From NCBI GenBank assembly GCA_021030915.1, contig JAGEMR010000090.1:1-64000 (forward strand): 64,000 bases of DNA, given 5' to 3'. Made by a program: the position numbers and the translations under genes. Of this stretch, positions 1-11,406 are shown in pieces (position 1 is the first letter of the stretch; each line of letters starts with the position of its first letter). Source of the stretch: Astrothelium macrocarpum (Eukaryota; Ascomycota; Dothideomycetes; Trypetheliales; Trypetheliaceae). The notes beneath the pieces were generated by a model. The model had not been told where the DNA came from, made no database searches, and saw only the letters and a list, made by a program, of their open reading frames with translations.

Positions 1-3000
1 AATATAATTATAAAAAATAATAAAAATAATAAAATTATTTTATATATTTTATTTATATCTAAATTCGAAATTAATTTGATTTTTGGATGGAAATTTTATT
101 ATAATTATTATTTAATCGATTTAATATCGTTAATAATTTTTATTATTATTAATTAAAAATAAAAATCAATTTTTATAATAAAAATTTAAAACAGAATATA
201 TATTATATAAAATATTCTGAATTAATTATAAATAAAAATCTATAAATATCAAAATTAATATAATAAATTAATTATATCCGTAATTAATCAAAATATTAAT
301 CAATTTTAAATAAAATATAAAATGATTTTATATATTAATAAAAATTAAATTAAAATATTATTTTGATATCAGAAATTTGGCCATTTTAAAGACCAAATTT
401 TATATTAATTTTATAAAATGATTATTCTAAATAAAATGATTTTTATTATAAATAAAAACGTTCTATATAAGATTTATATTCACATTAAAATTAAAAAAAT
501 ATAAAAAAAAATAATAAAAAAAAATCATTTATTTTCGAATTAATTTTTATAAATATTTACAATTTTATTAAAAAAATTCATAATAATGAATGATATTTTT
601 TATATATTATAAATAATTATTTTAGAAAATATTGAATCTTTTCATTAAAAATAAAAAAAAAAATTATAAAAATTCTTTTAATCTAAAAATTGAAAATAAA
701 ATAAGAAATAGAATTTATATTAAAATTCGTATATTTTGATAATATAAAAAAATTATTTAAAATAATCAAATAATGAAAAAAAAAATTTAATATAAATTCC
801 AATCCAATAAAATTATATAATTTAATATAAAATGAATTTATTAAAAAAAATATTTAAATTTTAAAAAAAGATATAAAATTAATATTAAAAAAAATCATTT
901 TTTTAAACGAATTTTAATCTAAAATTTTAAAAATCAGAATATATATATAGAATTGAATAATTATTAAATCAGAAATTAATAAATAAAAAATTTTATCAGA
1001 AAAAATCTTTTATAAAATCAAATCATTAATTGATCATATTCGAATTTAAAAATATAAAATATATTTTTATATTGATCCAAAATCTTTATTTAAATAATCA
1101 GATAAATTTATAAATAAAAGAAGATTAGAAATATTTATTAATTATGAAAATAATATTATAAAATAATATAAAATATGGATATCTGATAAAAAAATAATGA
1201 TCAAAATTTTAATAAATAATATATGATTCAATGAAAATAAAAGAATCATATATAAAGATTTAGACCTTTTAATTAATATCATTTTAAATATTATCTCAAT
1301 CAGAAATCTAATAAAAAGACCATCAAAATCAGAAATTCAAAAATATATATTATTTTATATCGAAATTCCGTTATGAAAAAAGGCAAATAATAAATTAGTT
1401 AAAAAATCTTTAAAAATGAATTATAAAAAAATAGCCAAAAATCCGAATCAAAATATCATGAATAAAATGATATAAAAAAAGCAGAAAATTCCCACCAATT
1501 AAAAGATCAGAGGAAATAAAAGACAAAAAGAGGACAATAATGAGGATCCAGATCAATTTTAAACGAAAATATTTCGAATTTTATTTACAATTATTATAAA
1601 AATAGAATCAGATAATTCTATTAAAATTAATTGGATATTATTTATCATTAAAATCAAAAAAATTTCTGAATCTAAAATATATGATGAAATTATTAATGAT
1701 CCGGAATGGGGATATATATGAAAAAATGCCATTAATAAAAAAATACAGATATTCGTTATTAATAATATTTAAAAAATGGTATTTCGATTAAAAGAATCAA
1801 ATATCATCATTTTCAAATGAATATTCAAAATCAAATATAATATTGATAGATCAATTAAAAAATTCAAAATAAGATTTATTATTAAAGATTTTTCATAAAA
1901 ATTTGGAATTGATTTTGAAGAAATATTTATACCAATTATTTGACATAATATATTGCGGATATTTATGACTATAATCTATATAGAAGATTTTAAAATATAT
2001 AATATAAATATCAATAATGCCTTCATCGAATCTTTTTTGAAAGAAGATATCTATATGGCAAATTCATCAGACATCTTTCTTCCATCAGAGATATGTCTTT
2101 ATATTCTGCGAAATTTATATAATCTGAAATAAATTATATAAAATTGGAATCAATATTACATTTCAGAAATAAAAAAATTTAATTTTGAATAAAACGAAAT
2201 AGATTTTTATTTATTCATTCAATCAAAAAGGAATTTCATAATTCTGATATATATCAATGATATCATAATCATCGGAAAAAAATCAAAAAATATCTAATAA
2301 TTCAAAAATATCTTTGATATCATATTCAAAATCAAAGATTTAAAAAAAATTCAAAAAATTTTAAAAATTCAAATAATATAAGATCGAATTAAAGAAATTT
2401 TACGATTCGATCAAATATATTATATTCAAAATATTTTTTTAGAATTTTATATAAATAAAAATAATATTAATCCGGTCAAATCGCCTATGGATTCATATGA
2501 GAATCTTCGACCAGCAAATTCCAATGATAATAGAATGAATAAATAAAAATACATCAAAAGAATTGAAAAATGGATATATCTAAGAATTCAGATCAGATCA
2601 GATATTGCCTTTACATTTAAAAGGCTGAATCAATATTTCGGGAATCTAATAGATTTTTATATATTAGTATTAAAGAAATTGAATCGATATATTCGGTCAA
2701 ATAAAAATTTCGGAATTATGTTTTATAGAAATCATTCAGATATTCTATTTGGATATTCTGATTCAAATTATATCATGAATAAGACAGATAGAATATCTAT
2801 TTTAAAAAATATATTTATTCTTATTGAAGGCCCAATTTCGTGAATAAATAAAAAATAGAAATCGGTAATAATATCAATAATAAAAGCGGAATATATGATA
2901 ATATATAAATGCGTAAAATAATTTCAATGGATTGTCCAAATTCTGAAAAATATAAAACGAGAATATCTGATTGGATCTTTTTTTTTAAAACCAATTATAA

Positions 3001-3536
3001 AAAAAAATCAAAAATTTGTTTTTAATTCATTTATTAGAATAATAATTGAATTTTGAGAGAATAATCAGATCGTATTAATATTAATGAAAAATGTATATAT
3101 TTATGAATAATCAAAATATATTGATATCGTTTATCATTATATACAAATATTATGACAAATAAAAAGAATTGTTATTGAATTTGTTTCCAATTCTGATATA
3201 ACAACTGATGAATTCATTAAATCTAAAACTGGTTCTAATTTCCAAATATTTGTTCAACAATTTGGACTAACGGAATATTGACTTTTAGACCTAAAAAGAA
3301 ATGTTAAAAATATGCAGGCTGAGAGGACAATATCCGTTTATTATTCCTGATAAGAATTAACGTCAGAAGAAGGATATTTCATCCCCTTCTCTTGTCTCTT
3401 TTTATCTGTATTTATCAACTCATTAGCTAGCACATCAGCAAGCAATACAATTGGCAGTTCCTTCTACAGTAGCTCTGTGAGCGTTATCCTGAGTGTCCTT
3501 ACTTCCACTGCACCATCGAATGACCTGTACTCAACA
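1..3536 (+). mobile_element. Degraded Ty1/Copia LTR retrotransposon (3' part), RIP-like mutated
   Basis: The stretch is extremely AT-rich and has no long open frame, but reading the + strand through stop codons gives a clear Copia pol. Near 1690 a 'NDPEW' start of the reverse transcriptase domain is seen, at about 2000-2035 'INNAFIESF' (normally DVNNAFLNG), at about 2243-2280 'YINDIIIIG' in place of the catalytic YVDDIIIIG, at 2737-2800 an RNase H segment with 'GYSDSNY', at about 2825 'GPISW', and at about 2890 'KAEYM'. The pol tail ends with TGA at 3279-3281. A purine run at about 3293-3301 precedes the 3' LTR. The D-to-N change in YIND and the many Trp/Arg-to-stop changes fit C-to-T/G-to-A repeat-induced point mutation. 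The 5' LTR and gag lie outside the window, so the element is partial. It is non-functional. Confidence 0.9.
3302..3536 (+). repeat. 3' LTR of the Copia element
   Basis: It starts TGTTA and ends CAACA, giving the TG...CA ends of an LTR, and it sits right behind a purine-rich tract (AAAAAGAAA) as expected for plus-strand priming. The length of 235 bp is normal for Copia. Its base composition is near that of normal genomic DNA, in sharp contrast to the AT-rich sequence on both sides. The 5' LTR is not in the window, so the boundaries rest on the terminal dinucleotides and the purine tract only. Confidence 0.7.
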
Positions 3537-4150
3537 TAATTCAAATTTTAAAAAAATAATATTACATTATATTATTGAATTATTATTGATTGGAATTTTA
3601 AGATTAAATTATATTTATATTGGAATCAAAAAGAAACTGATAATCTCATATAAAAATAATATATGAAAATTTTGGAAAATATCTATTTATCTATTTTATA
3701 TAAATATCAGATTATTCTATCTGAATATTTTCAAAAATATATTATATTAAAAAAAAAATAAAAATAATATTCATGATAATCATTTTAAATACAATTTTAT
3801 TATGAATTTCAAATAAAAATATGATATCAAATCATATATAAACTATTTTTACAATTCTGATTTTAATATCATTAAAATCATTTGAAGGATCATCAAATAA
3901 CGAATTTATATAAATCACCGTAATTCTTTCATATAAAAATAATTTATCAGAATTATTCGTTATAAATGAAATCAATTAATTCAGAATGAAATCAATTAAT
4001 TCAGAATGAAATCAACAAACACGTATTGATCATACAGGATCGCATACACGCATATTTGGATAATCAAAATCTCTCCACCAAATTTTAATAAAATGAAAAA
4101 CTAACTAACTAATAAAATTGCTTCAATTTCAATATGTTGTGATGAAATGG
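3537..4150. other. AT-rich, gene-free block beyond the LTR
   Basis: Composition is as AT-rich as the Copia body, with no open frame and no recognisable protein remnant. It probably is host DNA or another repeat into which RIP spread. It contains a short tandem repeat (see 3968-4019). The block ends near 4150, where composition returns to normal within about 50 bp. Confidence 0.6.
3968..4019. repeat. 20-bp tandem repeat, 2.5 copies
   Basis: The unit GAAATCAATTAATTCAGAAT occurs at 3968 and 3988 without a mismatch, and a partial third copy begins at 4008. It lies in AT-rich non-coding DNA and has no evident function. Confidence 0.85.
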
Positions 4151-6002
4151 CCCAGAATATCCACTGTTTACTAGCAAATTTGGTGGGATTGATGGGGGAA
4201 CGCGGGCTGTGTGGTCCCACCTATTTTGCTAGGATGCCTGGCCGTTGGTGGCGCATGGAAAGCTACGCTAGTGGATCTAGGGATTTTAGCGTGAGCAGGA
4301 ACTTTGGCACTGCACCTCTGTAGCGAGGCTGAAATGGACAAGGCTGAAATGCACAAGGCCACAAAAGGCAGAAAACGCGTCAATTGTCGCTAGTGTTGAT
4401 GGATTTTGTATTGTATGGTCCCAACAGCAGTGAAAATGCCGGTGTTGACCGAATTTGCAGTATACAGACTTACTACCGATGGCAAAGCCCTACGAAAAGG
4501 GCGGCCTCTACCGCTGGAAATGACGGGAGTTATCATCGAATTGTAGATTCCAAATCTAGTTAAATGTATTCTCAATTTCGTACTCAATCACTTTCTCCAA
4601 AAATTTCTGATTTATTAATGCCAGGTTTGACCAGTTTAATAAAACATAAGAAGGACTAGGAAGGTGTTCATATTCCAGGTATGACACTTCACATATTAAT
4701 ACGGTTTATTTTTGCGTGACTTGAATTAAACATGTCCTGCAACAGAGCTCAAAGAGAGTGTAATTATTGAGTTACCGTATGTCATACCTTCTTCGCGTAC
4801 CCAAATCCCCATAGAAAAATTGCGATGAATATATTGAGGATAGACTGACCTCACACACAGTTCATATCTGTTTCCAGGCGTGAGTTACGCAAAAGTGTTG
4901 GTGGTGTCGACAGTGTCACCATAGGGCGCCGACAAAATTTTCGTGGACGACAAGAGATACAATTCGCTATAAACGCAGTAGGGAGAGCCTCAATAATAAC
5001 AAACGGTGCAGCTATTTGGAGCTTTTTGGAGAAAGTTCGAGCTCTTTTTAAGTGGCTCGAATCTGCTTGAGGATCTCCCGACCGTGTATTTGGCGGATTA
5101 AGACATTTCTTATTGCACCCTCTGGTGGTGTAACGAGAGTGATGGGTCAGCAGCCTGAGCCGTGGTTAAGACCGTCATGAGCTACATAACATGAGCGCAG
5201 CCCTCGCAGCCCGACTTAGCGTGATTCGACCTTGATGGTGTCTAAACCCGGAACACTCTATCCTCAAGTGATCGCGGTTCCCGAAATCAGGCTCAACAGA
5301 TAACCCCCGACCTATGTCTTTGACTGCGTGCGATCCTATTGAATGTCGATTCTCGTTCTCTCTGGTCACCTTCTCCAAGAGTTGCATCATCAGCTCTTAA
5401 CGACGCTCTGACACCGTGGTCACCTTACAAATTTTCGTCCTAATCAAGTAATCTTCCTTTAATAGTTAGCAACAATTTCGACCTCGGTCTCAAGTATCTC
5501 CAACAGGACCTCGCCAACAGCAGCAGCAGCAAGCAACAGCAATGACATGGGCCGAGAACGGGCGCTAAACGCAAGTGACAAGATCAGGTTGAGTATTGGC
5601 ATGACGCTGATATTCTAATGATACTTGTCTCCGTCTTCGGAGGGTGGCTGTCTCCGTAACCAGAATTTCACATTAAAAAAAATTCTGGCACCCAAAATTG
5701 CTCAGCACACGTAAGTGTTCGGGATATCCAGTGCAAGACGTTTACTCGAGATTGAATTGATCAGTCAGTAGACTGTCGAGTAAGCGGGAAACGGTACTAA
5801 AGCATTGGAGTATCCCTGGCTTATCTTGTCTCCATACCCGTAACAGTAAAAACGCCTCTTCTGAAACTACCACCAGTCCAGCGCTGGGCGTACGAACCAA
5901 ACCTTTCTCAACCAGGCCGCGAAGCTCTGGCTGATATATATTTGTCTAGGTTATTGTGGGGGCTGCCACAGTTTCGATTGGACCGTGGATTAGCTGCATC
6001 GA
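4151..6002. other. Gene-free stretch at the isochore edge
   Basis: Composition is normal here, but only short open frames of 60-75 codons occur on the minus strand, with no recognisable domains and no splice-consistent extension. No tRNA or repeat was found by eye. It may hold 3' UTR of the gene that starts at 8312. Confidence 0.5.
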
Positions 6003-8312
6003 TCATTCCATCTCCATTGCAGCACTTGAAGCCTGTTCAAGGTATCCATGATGAGGTTTCTGTCCAATAATAAGCCATCGGTTGTCATGCATGTTGTGTC
6101 TGAGTGAAGTTTCCCCTGAACATCCAAAAGCGCCTCTGATGCAGCACTGGATGCATTCGTTCTTATGGATGATGATCGTTTGTTTTCCATGCCAAAAGGC
6201 TATCAACGCGCATCTAGTCAGCTCAGGGGCGCTAATAATGTGCAGAGTCTCGCCATGCAGTTGGACTGTTTGATCGAAAATGTCAGGATTCGCTGGGACG
6301 ACGTCCGTACAGTTGTAGTTATCACACTCGACCCAGCCCATCGCGTTAAGTACAATAGCCTGGAATTTTAAAGGATGTAAGACTACAGTTGATGAAGATA
6401 AGCGAAACTCGCTTCCGAGTTCAAACCAAAGTTCTAACCCGTTGGTAGTCTGAACGACTTTTCTCGTTGAACTCGAATAATCACCCACTGGCGGCCCAGT
6501 CAGAGTACTAGTCAGGGATCTCAAGCCGTCGGTGACCCTGTAGAATGGCTTCCCCTCATGCTCTATGCATCCGGGAATAATGTGGACCTTGCCAACTCTT
6601 TCTCGGTCGTCAGTCACCTCTGTGATTATGGACAAGTAGACGATGATACCGTGATTGGAAATCGCCGAACAATTCGCTGCCCTGTTTTGTGAATTATCGG
6701 ACCATGTGTACCCTGTGAATAGACTACCATAGCTACCAGCGAATTCTTGCACTGCATCGCCTCGCGCCCAGTTGACAAAGACACGGGAAAACGCACCTAG
6801 TTTTCCATATCCTTCACTGCTGAACGTACGATAGGCTGAGCCCATTTGTTGTTCATAGAGAAGTTCAATTCCCGTTCGTTTTGGTAGTAATCCTGGTTCG
6901 ACCTCCGCATCTGCCATCAGTAAACCCAGGCTGAGGATCGTCTCCACAACAGCCACCTTGCAGAACTTTTCCGGAATTTTGGCACGAATACCCTTGGTGC
7001 AGATTCGACACCCGCAATCTAGGCTAATATTGCCGACGTTATGCTCGTAATCGATTTTAGCCGTGTTCAATGACACTGCAGCTGCCTTTTCCATAGTAGA
7101 CTCAAGATCGGCTAGCTCCGGGAGTAGGGTGGTCAAATGACGCACATATCCAAGACCATACGATGCGGACGAATAATGCCTCCAATAAGCAAAAGTGCCG
7201 CGCGGAATTCCCTCGTCGGCTGCCACTATTCCTTTGCATATTCGGGCAAAACATCCGCAGACTTGGCCCAGATGATCAGGCTTTCTCTCCTTGAGATCCT
7301 TAAAAGTGGAACCAAAAGTGTATTGTAGAAGACAAGACCATGGGACGCGGCCAGAGCTTGTGGGCTGTTGGATGGGACCAACCATCCGGTGGCAGAAGAT
7401 GTCTGTGTAATCCTCAAGGACGTACGTCTTGTCTCGAATTTGCAATTCTCGGGACGAATCATTCACGCTGCCATCGGTTTCTGTCAATTGCTTGAAAATG
7501 AAAGTAATCTGGATGTCCCTATCACTGCAATTCGTGTACAATGATTGGTCTGTTGATGTACGTATGGTTATACGAAGGCTGAAAAGCCATTCTGCCATTG
7601 CAGCAAGCCAAGCTGCATCTCGATCACCGATAATTGTCACAGCCGCGAGCTGCCCCATCGACAGCTTAGCAATACCAGTCAAGGCTTCAGCAACAGAACG
7701 GGGGCTAGCGATACTAGCCCTGGGGTGCCTCAGACCTGTGCCGCCTATAAAGTCTCCAAGCCGATAATGCTGGGGATGTAACTTCATGAATTCTTCGACT
7801 AATGTTCCGAATTCTGATAGTGAGAAGATTCCAGCACACGACCGTAGCACGGCCTTCCATTGCACCAGCGAAGGAATAAATTGAGATGGGAGGTTAACCG
7901 TTTTGACCAGCTCGTGAAGGACCTCAGGGGCGACATCTTCATGATAGCTTTCTGCCAAAATCCCACATAACGCAACAAAGGTGGATCCTTGATCTGTTTC
8001 CGCCATAGATCGCACGACATGGTTCGAGCCAAAACCAAACCATAAGATATTTCCGAAAGTTCCAGTGGTCCGATATCCTTTCAGGGCGGACAGAGTAGCG
8101 GCTACTCGATTCCGACCTTCGGGTGAGAGCTCAAAGTGCGTGCAGATCAACTTACCTATTTCCTGTGTATATGGATCAACATTTGCTGAGCTATATCTGA
8201 ATAGGACGTCGATCGTATACTGGACCACACTCCTTGTGACTGAGCCCCAGTCAATTGTGTGCTGAAAAGTGACCTCCCCCCCATTATCACTAGAGGATGA
8301 GTTTGTACTCAT
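6003..8312 (-). CDS. Uncharacterised fungal protein, 769 aa, intronless
   Basis: A single open frame of 769 codons starts at an ATG (8310-8312) preceded by a CT-rich leader and ends at 6003-6005. I do not recognise a catalytic domain. The sequence looks like a family of long proteins of unknown function seen scattered in filamentous ascomycetes, but this is from memory of the general look of the sequence. Visible features are a Ser/Asn-rich N-terminus, a hydrophobic stretch around residues 200-240 ('AEWLFSL'), a Cys cluster near 425-430 ('DCGCRIC') and two Cys close together near the C-terminus ('CIQCCIRG'). There is no signal peptide. It is the first gene beside the AT-rich retrotransposon block, a setting typical of accessory genes. 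The full-length frame without stops argues for a functional gene. Confidence 0.85.
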   Translation of the reverse strand: MSTNSSSSDNGGEVTFQHTIDWGSVTRSVVQYTIDVLFRYSSANVDPYTQEIGKLICTHFELSPEGRNRVAATLSALKGYRTTGTFGNILWFGFGSNHVVRSMAETDQGSTFVALCGILAESYHEDVAPEVLHELVKTVNLPSQFIPSLVQWKAVLRSCAGIFSLSEFGTLVEEFMKLHPQHYRLGDFIGGTGLRHPRASIASPRSVAEALTGIAKLSMGQLAAVTIIGDRDAAWLAAMAEWLFSLRITIRTSTDQSLYTNCSDRDIQITFIFKQLTETDGSVNDSSRELQIRDKTYVLEDYTDIFCHRMVGPIQQPTSSGRVPWSCLLQYTFGSTFKDLKERKPDHLGQVCGCFARICKGIVAADEGIPRGTFAYWRHYSSASYGLGYVRHLTTLLPELADLESTMEKAAAVSLNTAKIDYEHNVGNISLDCGCRICTKGIRAKIPEKFCKVAVVETILSLGLLMADAEVEPGLLPKRTGIELLYEQQMGSAYRTFSSEGYGKLGAFSRVFVNWARGDAVQEFAGSYGSLFTGYTWSDNSQNRAANCSAISNHGIIVYLSIITEVTDDRERVGKVHIIPGCIEHEGKPFYRVTDGLRSLTSTLTGPPVGDYSSSTRKVVQTTNGLELWFELGSEFRLSSSTVVLHPLKFQAIVLNAMGWVECDNYNCTDVVPANPDIFDQTVQLHGETLHIISAPELTRCALIAFWHGKQTIIIHKNECIQCCIRGAFGCSGETSLRHNMHDNRWLIIGQKPHHGYLEQASSAAMEME

Positions 8313-9895
8313 TTAGTACGAAGAAGAGAAGTGGCGCGAACTTAACGATGAGTGCTCCTTTATTCTTCAAGAATGCTAATTCTAGTAAGAGAAGTTCTGT
8401 GACACAAGATGAATGATAGGTTTGGACTTGGTTGAGAGTTTAGGTAGTTCTGTACTTCAGCCTTATCACAGCAGCCTAACCCCGCTCTTTTCGTAGGTGC
8501 GAATCCCCGTCTAGACTTGGCAACCTAGCTTTCTCCACTCCTAAAGCTGCTGACTGTTCCGCTGCGAAGCAAGTTTGTTGTGGAAAACAATGGAATGATG
8601 ATGGATCATTAATGAGCTTTATTACTGCTGAACTAAAATCAGTCCATAATGGATGTATTTCAAGATTTTCTTCCTGTCATTAAAGAGGTTTTAAGTCAGA
8701 ATTAATCTAGATTAGACAATAAAAAAACATTGAATTAAGATATAATGAAAATTGATGTACACCAGCCACTTATATAGTTAGTGTAAAAGAATCAAGGCTG
8801 TTGATCTCCTAAACCCGCTCCTTGTGTCAGGCTTATTTTGCAGAGTAAATGATTAAATTTTTAAACGAGAATTCAATAAATATTATTTTTAAGTCTTCAT
8901 AAAATCGTAGGTTATTATAATGAGAAATTTTGAAATAAATAGTCGAAGAAGTTAGAAAAAATCGGAAATTATAAAACGAAATACGAGCTCAAATTAGAAA
9001 ATTGTAAATCGCCTAAAAGCATTAATCGCTTCTATATTGCCGCCAGTGTTGACTGATTCTGTATCAACGCTCAGAGCTTGCAGAAATCATCAAATCTAAT
9101 GTTCCGTAGATATCGTGATGCCGCTACAGGTTACGTATACCTGTCTGATACTTTGGTCCTTGGCTCTATTGGAGGTGACTTGTCCTCTCGGCAGACATTG
9201 AGACAAGCATTTCAGCGCAGTAGATGGTTGACTCTGAGCTGAACGCCCCAGGAACTCCTTGCGCCGATTCTTGTCGAATAACTTTCTATAGAAGAGCAAA
9301 ATCTTGGGGATAGAGAGTCACTGGTGCAAGAAAGTCGCGATATAACTAGGATACATATCAGAGCTTTCAGGGAAGCCTATTGTCTTAATTCAGCGTTACT
9401 GAACGGACTTGGGCAACAGGAAGCAAGGCGGGACGCGATAGTGCGATTGATTCTCATGATGGAATGAAAGGGGGACACTTCAAGAGCTCACGACTTCGAT
9501 AGAAGAGTGTAGAAATTCACGTGGAAATCTAAAATCAGAAAGACGATACACAATCAAAACTAGCTGATGGACTGTGGTGGTGCGTAGAGAGCGAAGCATG
9601 AGTGAAATGTTAGAGTAAGGCCGGAAAGAATGCTCTCCTAATTGCTTCCTTTCATGAAGTATTGAGAAGAAGACACCGGAGCGTCGGAGCGACCATACCA
9701 TCCTGATCTTTACACTACCTTTACCACGTTCTGCTATAGGCATGTATTCCCAGTCTATGTGCCCTAGATCGACAATATCCATCGAAGGGGCTTATTGCAG
9801 CCATGTTGGATGATTTCCACAGGGGTCTAGCGAATTACACTCTCCGCAATCTGTTTCTGATAACACTTATCCACAGCGTAAGCGGTTGTCAGTGC
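8313..9895. other. Intergenic stretch with an AT-rich patch
   Basis: The first 300 bp should hold the promoter and leader of the 769-aa gene. From about 8600 to 9030 the sequence is AT-rich with no open frame, possibly a short RIP-affected fragment. A 100-codon minus-strand frame with an ATG lies at 9480-9782. It reads like protein but I could not splice it to the neighbouring gene, so it is listed separately at low confidence. Confidence 0.5.
9480..9782 (-). CDS. Possible small ORF or extra 3' exon, 100 aa
   Basis: The frame begins with ATG at 9780-9782 and runs 100 codons to a TGA. The composition ('IDWEYMPIAERGKGS', 'FFSILHERKQLGEHSF') is protein-like. It lies about 110 bp downstream of, and on the same strand as, the 443-aa orphan at 9896-11406. 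I found no donor and acceptor pair that joins the two in frame and removes the stop at 9896-9898. It could be an independent short gene, a 3' exon or chance. Confidence 0.25.
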   Translation of the reverse strand: MDIVDLGHIDWEYMPIAERGKGSVKIRMVWSLRRSGVFFSILHERKQLGEHSFRPYSNISLMLRSLRTTTVHQLVLIVYRLSDFRFPREFLHSSIEVVSS

Positions 9896-11406
9896 CTAAA
9901 AATGTGCCACTGCTTGTGTGAGCGTCATATTGTTGGCTTCTCCTGCGGCACTGTTTGCGGCAAAGTCGCAATGGAAGTCTTGCGAAGGGGAGGACCGCAA
10001 AGGCCAAGGATATGACCGGAGTGAATTAGCGGGTAGAATCGGATCATCAGTGTGGCTTGTAGCGGGAGTCTGGGCGACCGAGTTATGCTCAAAGAGCCTG
10101 TCCACACCCACGTTCTGCCAAACCTGGCCTTTACCCTTGCTGGGCTGGGGTAAAAAGAATGCGGCAACCTCATCACGCTCACACATCAATGGCAAATTGA
10201 TAGACAAGATAAGGCATTCAGATTCGAAAGGCTGTTCCACTTTCCGTACAATACAAAGCTTGAATGAATACTCTGGAACCTTTCTCATATTGAACATGGG
10301 CGATGATGTGTCATGATCATCGTACGTCTGACAATTTCAACATCTCGGTGAAGCACAGTACAGCCCTTCGATCGTCATACTTGATCTGACTGCGGGAAAC
10401 GGTGGTTCACTGGATCTGGCTGCGGACGCAGACGGCGGCAGATTTCTTTCCCCGGAAGTCTCTCGCGCTGATAAGGGAGATGTTTGAAGGCAGAACGTAT
10501 TTTATCCCCATCTCTGAAGCAGTGCAACATATGAAAGCAAAGTCGACAAGGGATTGCATCCACAGCTTGCAACAGATAATAAGTCGCTGTTCTGGATCGC
10601 TCCAGCATGGTAGAAGTCGCCTTTACGTAGTCAGAGAAAGGTTCGTCTAGGCCTTTGTCGGCAATCGCCTTGCGAACTTTCTCCTCTCCTCCTTCACGAT
10701 GAACTACGTTGAGGAAAGGTGTACCACAGACATCATTAGTGAACCGTTTCATCCTCTCTTTGAACAATACGACCACATGTTCCCAAGCTTGCATCGGTTC
10801 CAGATCGTCGTTTCCGACTGCGTCCGCATCTTGAGTTTCAGTGGCAGTAGGATTACGAATTTCAAGGCACAAGTAGTCCACGTTGAGGAAGACATGAACA
10901 AGATCCTCAAGGCTTGCCTTTTGAAGCCATTCTTCTGAAGGATATTCTATTGCCCGTCAGCTAAAGCCGTGTACTTTTCCTGTGTGGCGTACCTACCTCC
11001 TTTGCAGTAGTCGAGGGTCAGCCTTGCTACAGTTTCCGAAGACCCGGGGTACTGGTCTTGCAGTGGATTTTGAAAACTCGCCTAGAATCGTATCTCAGAT
11101 CATGAATCATGCGAAGAGCAAAAACGTGGAATGTGTTTGGGAGAATATCAATCATACTCTGTCCCGAGGTATCTCCCTTGGCTCTGTAATATCTCCCTCT
11201 ACACTGTTACTGCCTTTCGCAAATTCTGCAAGCAGCCAAAATCCAAAGACGGTGTTCTCTATTAGCTTTTCTTTCGGTATGAAATCCCAGAATTCGCCAA
11301 CGAGGATGGGTATATGCTCTGGGAGAGCGGCAATGCTTTGGTCGAACAATTCACGGTCCTCTCCTTCCAAAGGATTGTCAAGGACGACATTTCGGGGGGA
11401 CAGCAT
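9896..11406 (-). CDS. Uncharacterised four-exon protein, 443 aa
   Basis: The model is complement(join(9896..10327, 10381..10946, 10997..11081, 11158..11406)). The three introns (76, 50 and 53 bp) have GTATGA, GTAGGT and GTATGA donors and AG acceptors, and one has a clear CTGAC branch. Joining them keeps one frame of 444 codons through four pieces that alone would stop, which strongly supports the splicing. The start ATG (11404-11406) is preceded by CAAAA. I recognise no domain. The N-terminal part is acidic and contains 'EFWDFIPKEK', the middle has 'EYPSEEWLQKASLEDL', and the C-terminal exon has a Ser/Pro-rich tail. No signal peptide or membrane span is evident, so it is probably cytosolic or nuclear. 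Part of the third exon has a Cys/His cluster ('CRLCFHMLHC'), which could bind metal, but this is inference. Confidence 0.65.

Noticed and set aside
1..4150. Possible mitochondrial DNA because of the extreme AT content
   Set aside because: Copia pol motifs with C-to-T type changes and an LTR show it is nuclear RIP-affected DNA; no mitochondrial gene is readable.
8461..8530. Possible tRNA T-loop (GTGCGAATCCCC)
   Set aside because: No matching acceptor, D or anticodon stem could be drawn around it. No convincing tRNA was found anywhere in the window.
9918..10316. 132-codon plus-strand frame
   Set aside because: Lies opposite the last exon of the spliced 443-aa gene, whose minus-strand reading is supported by three in-frame introns.
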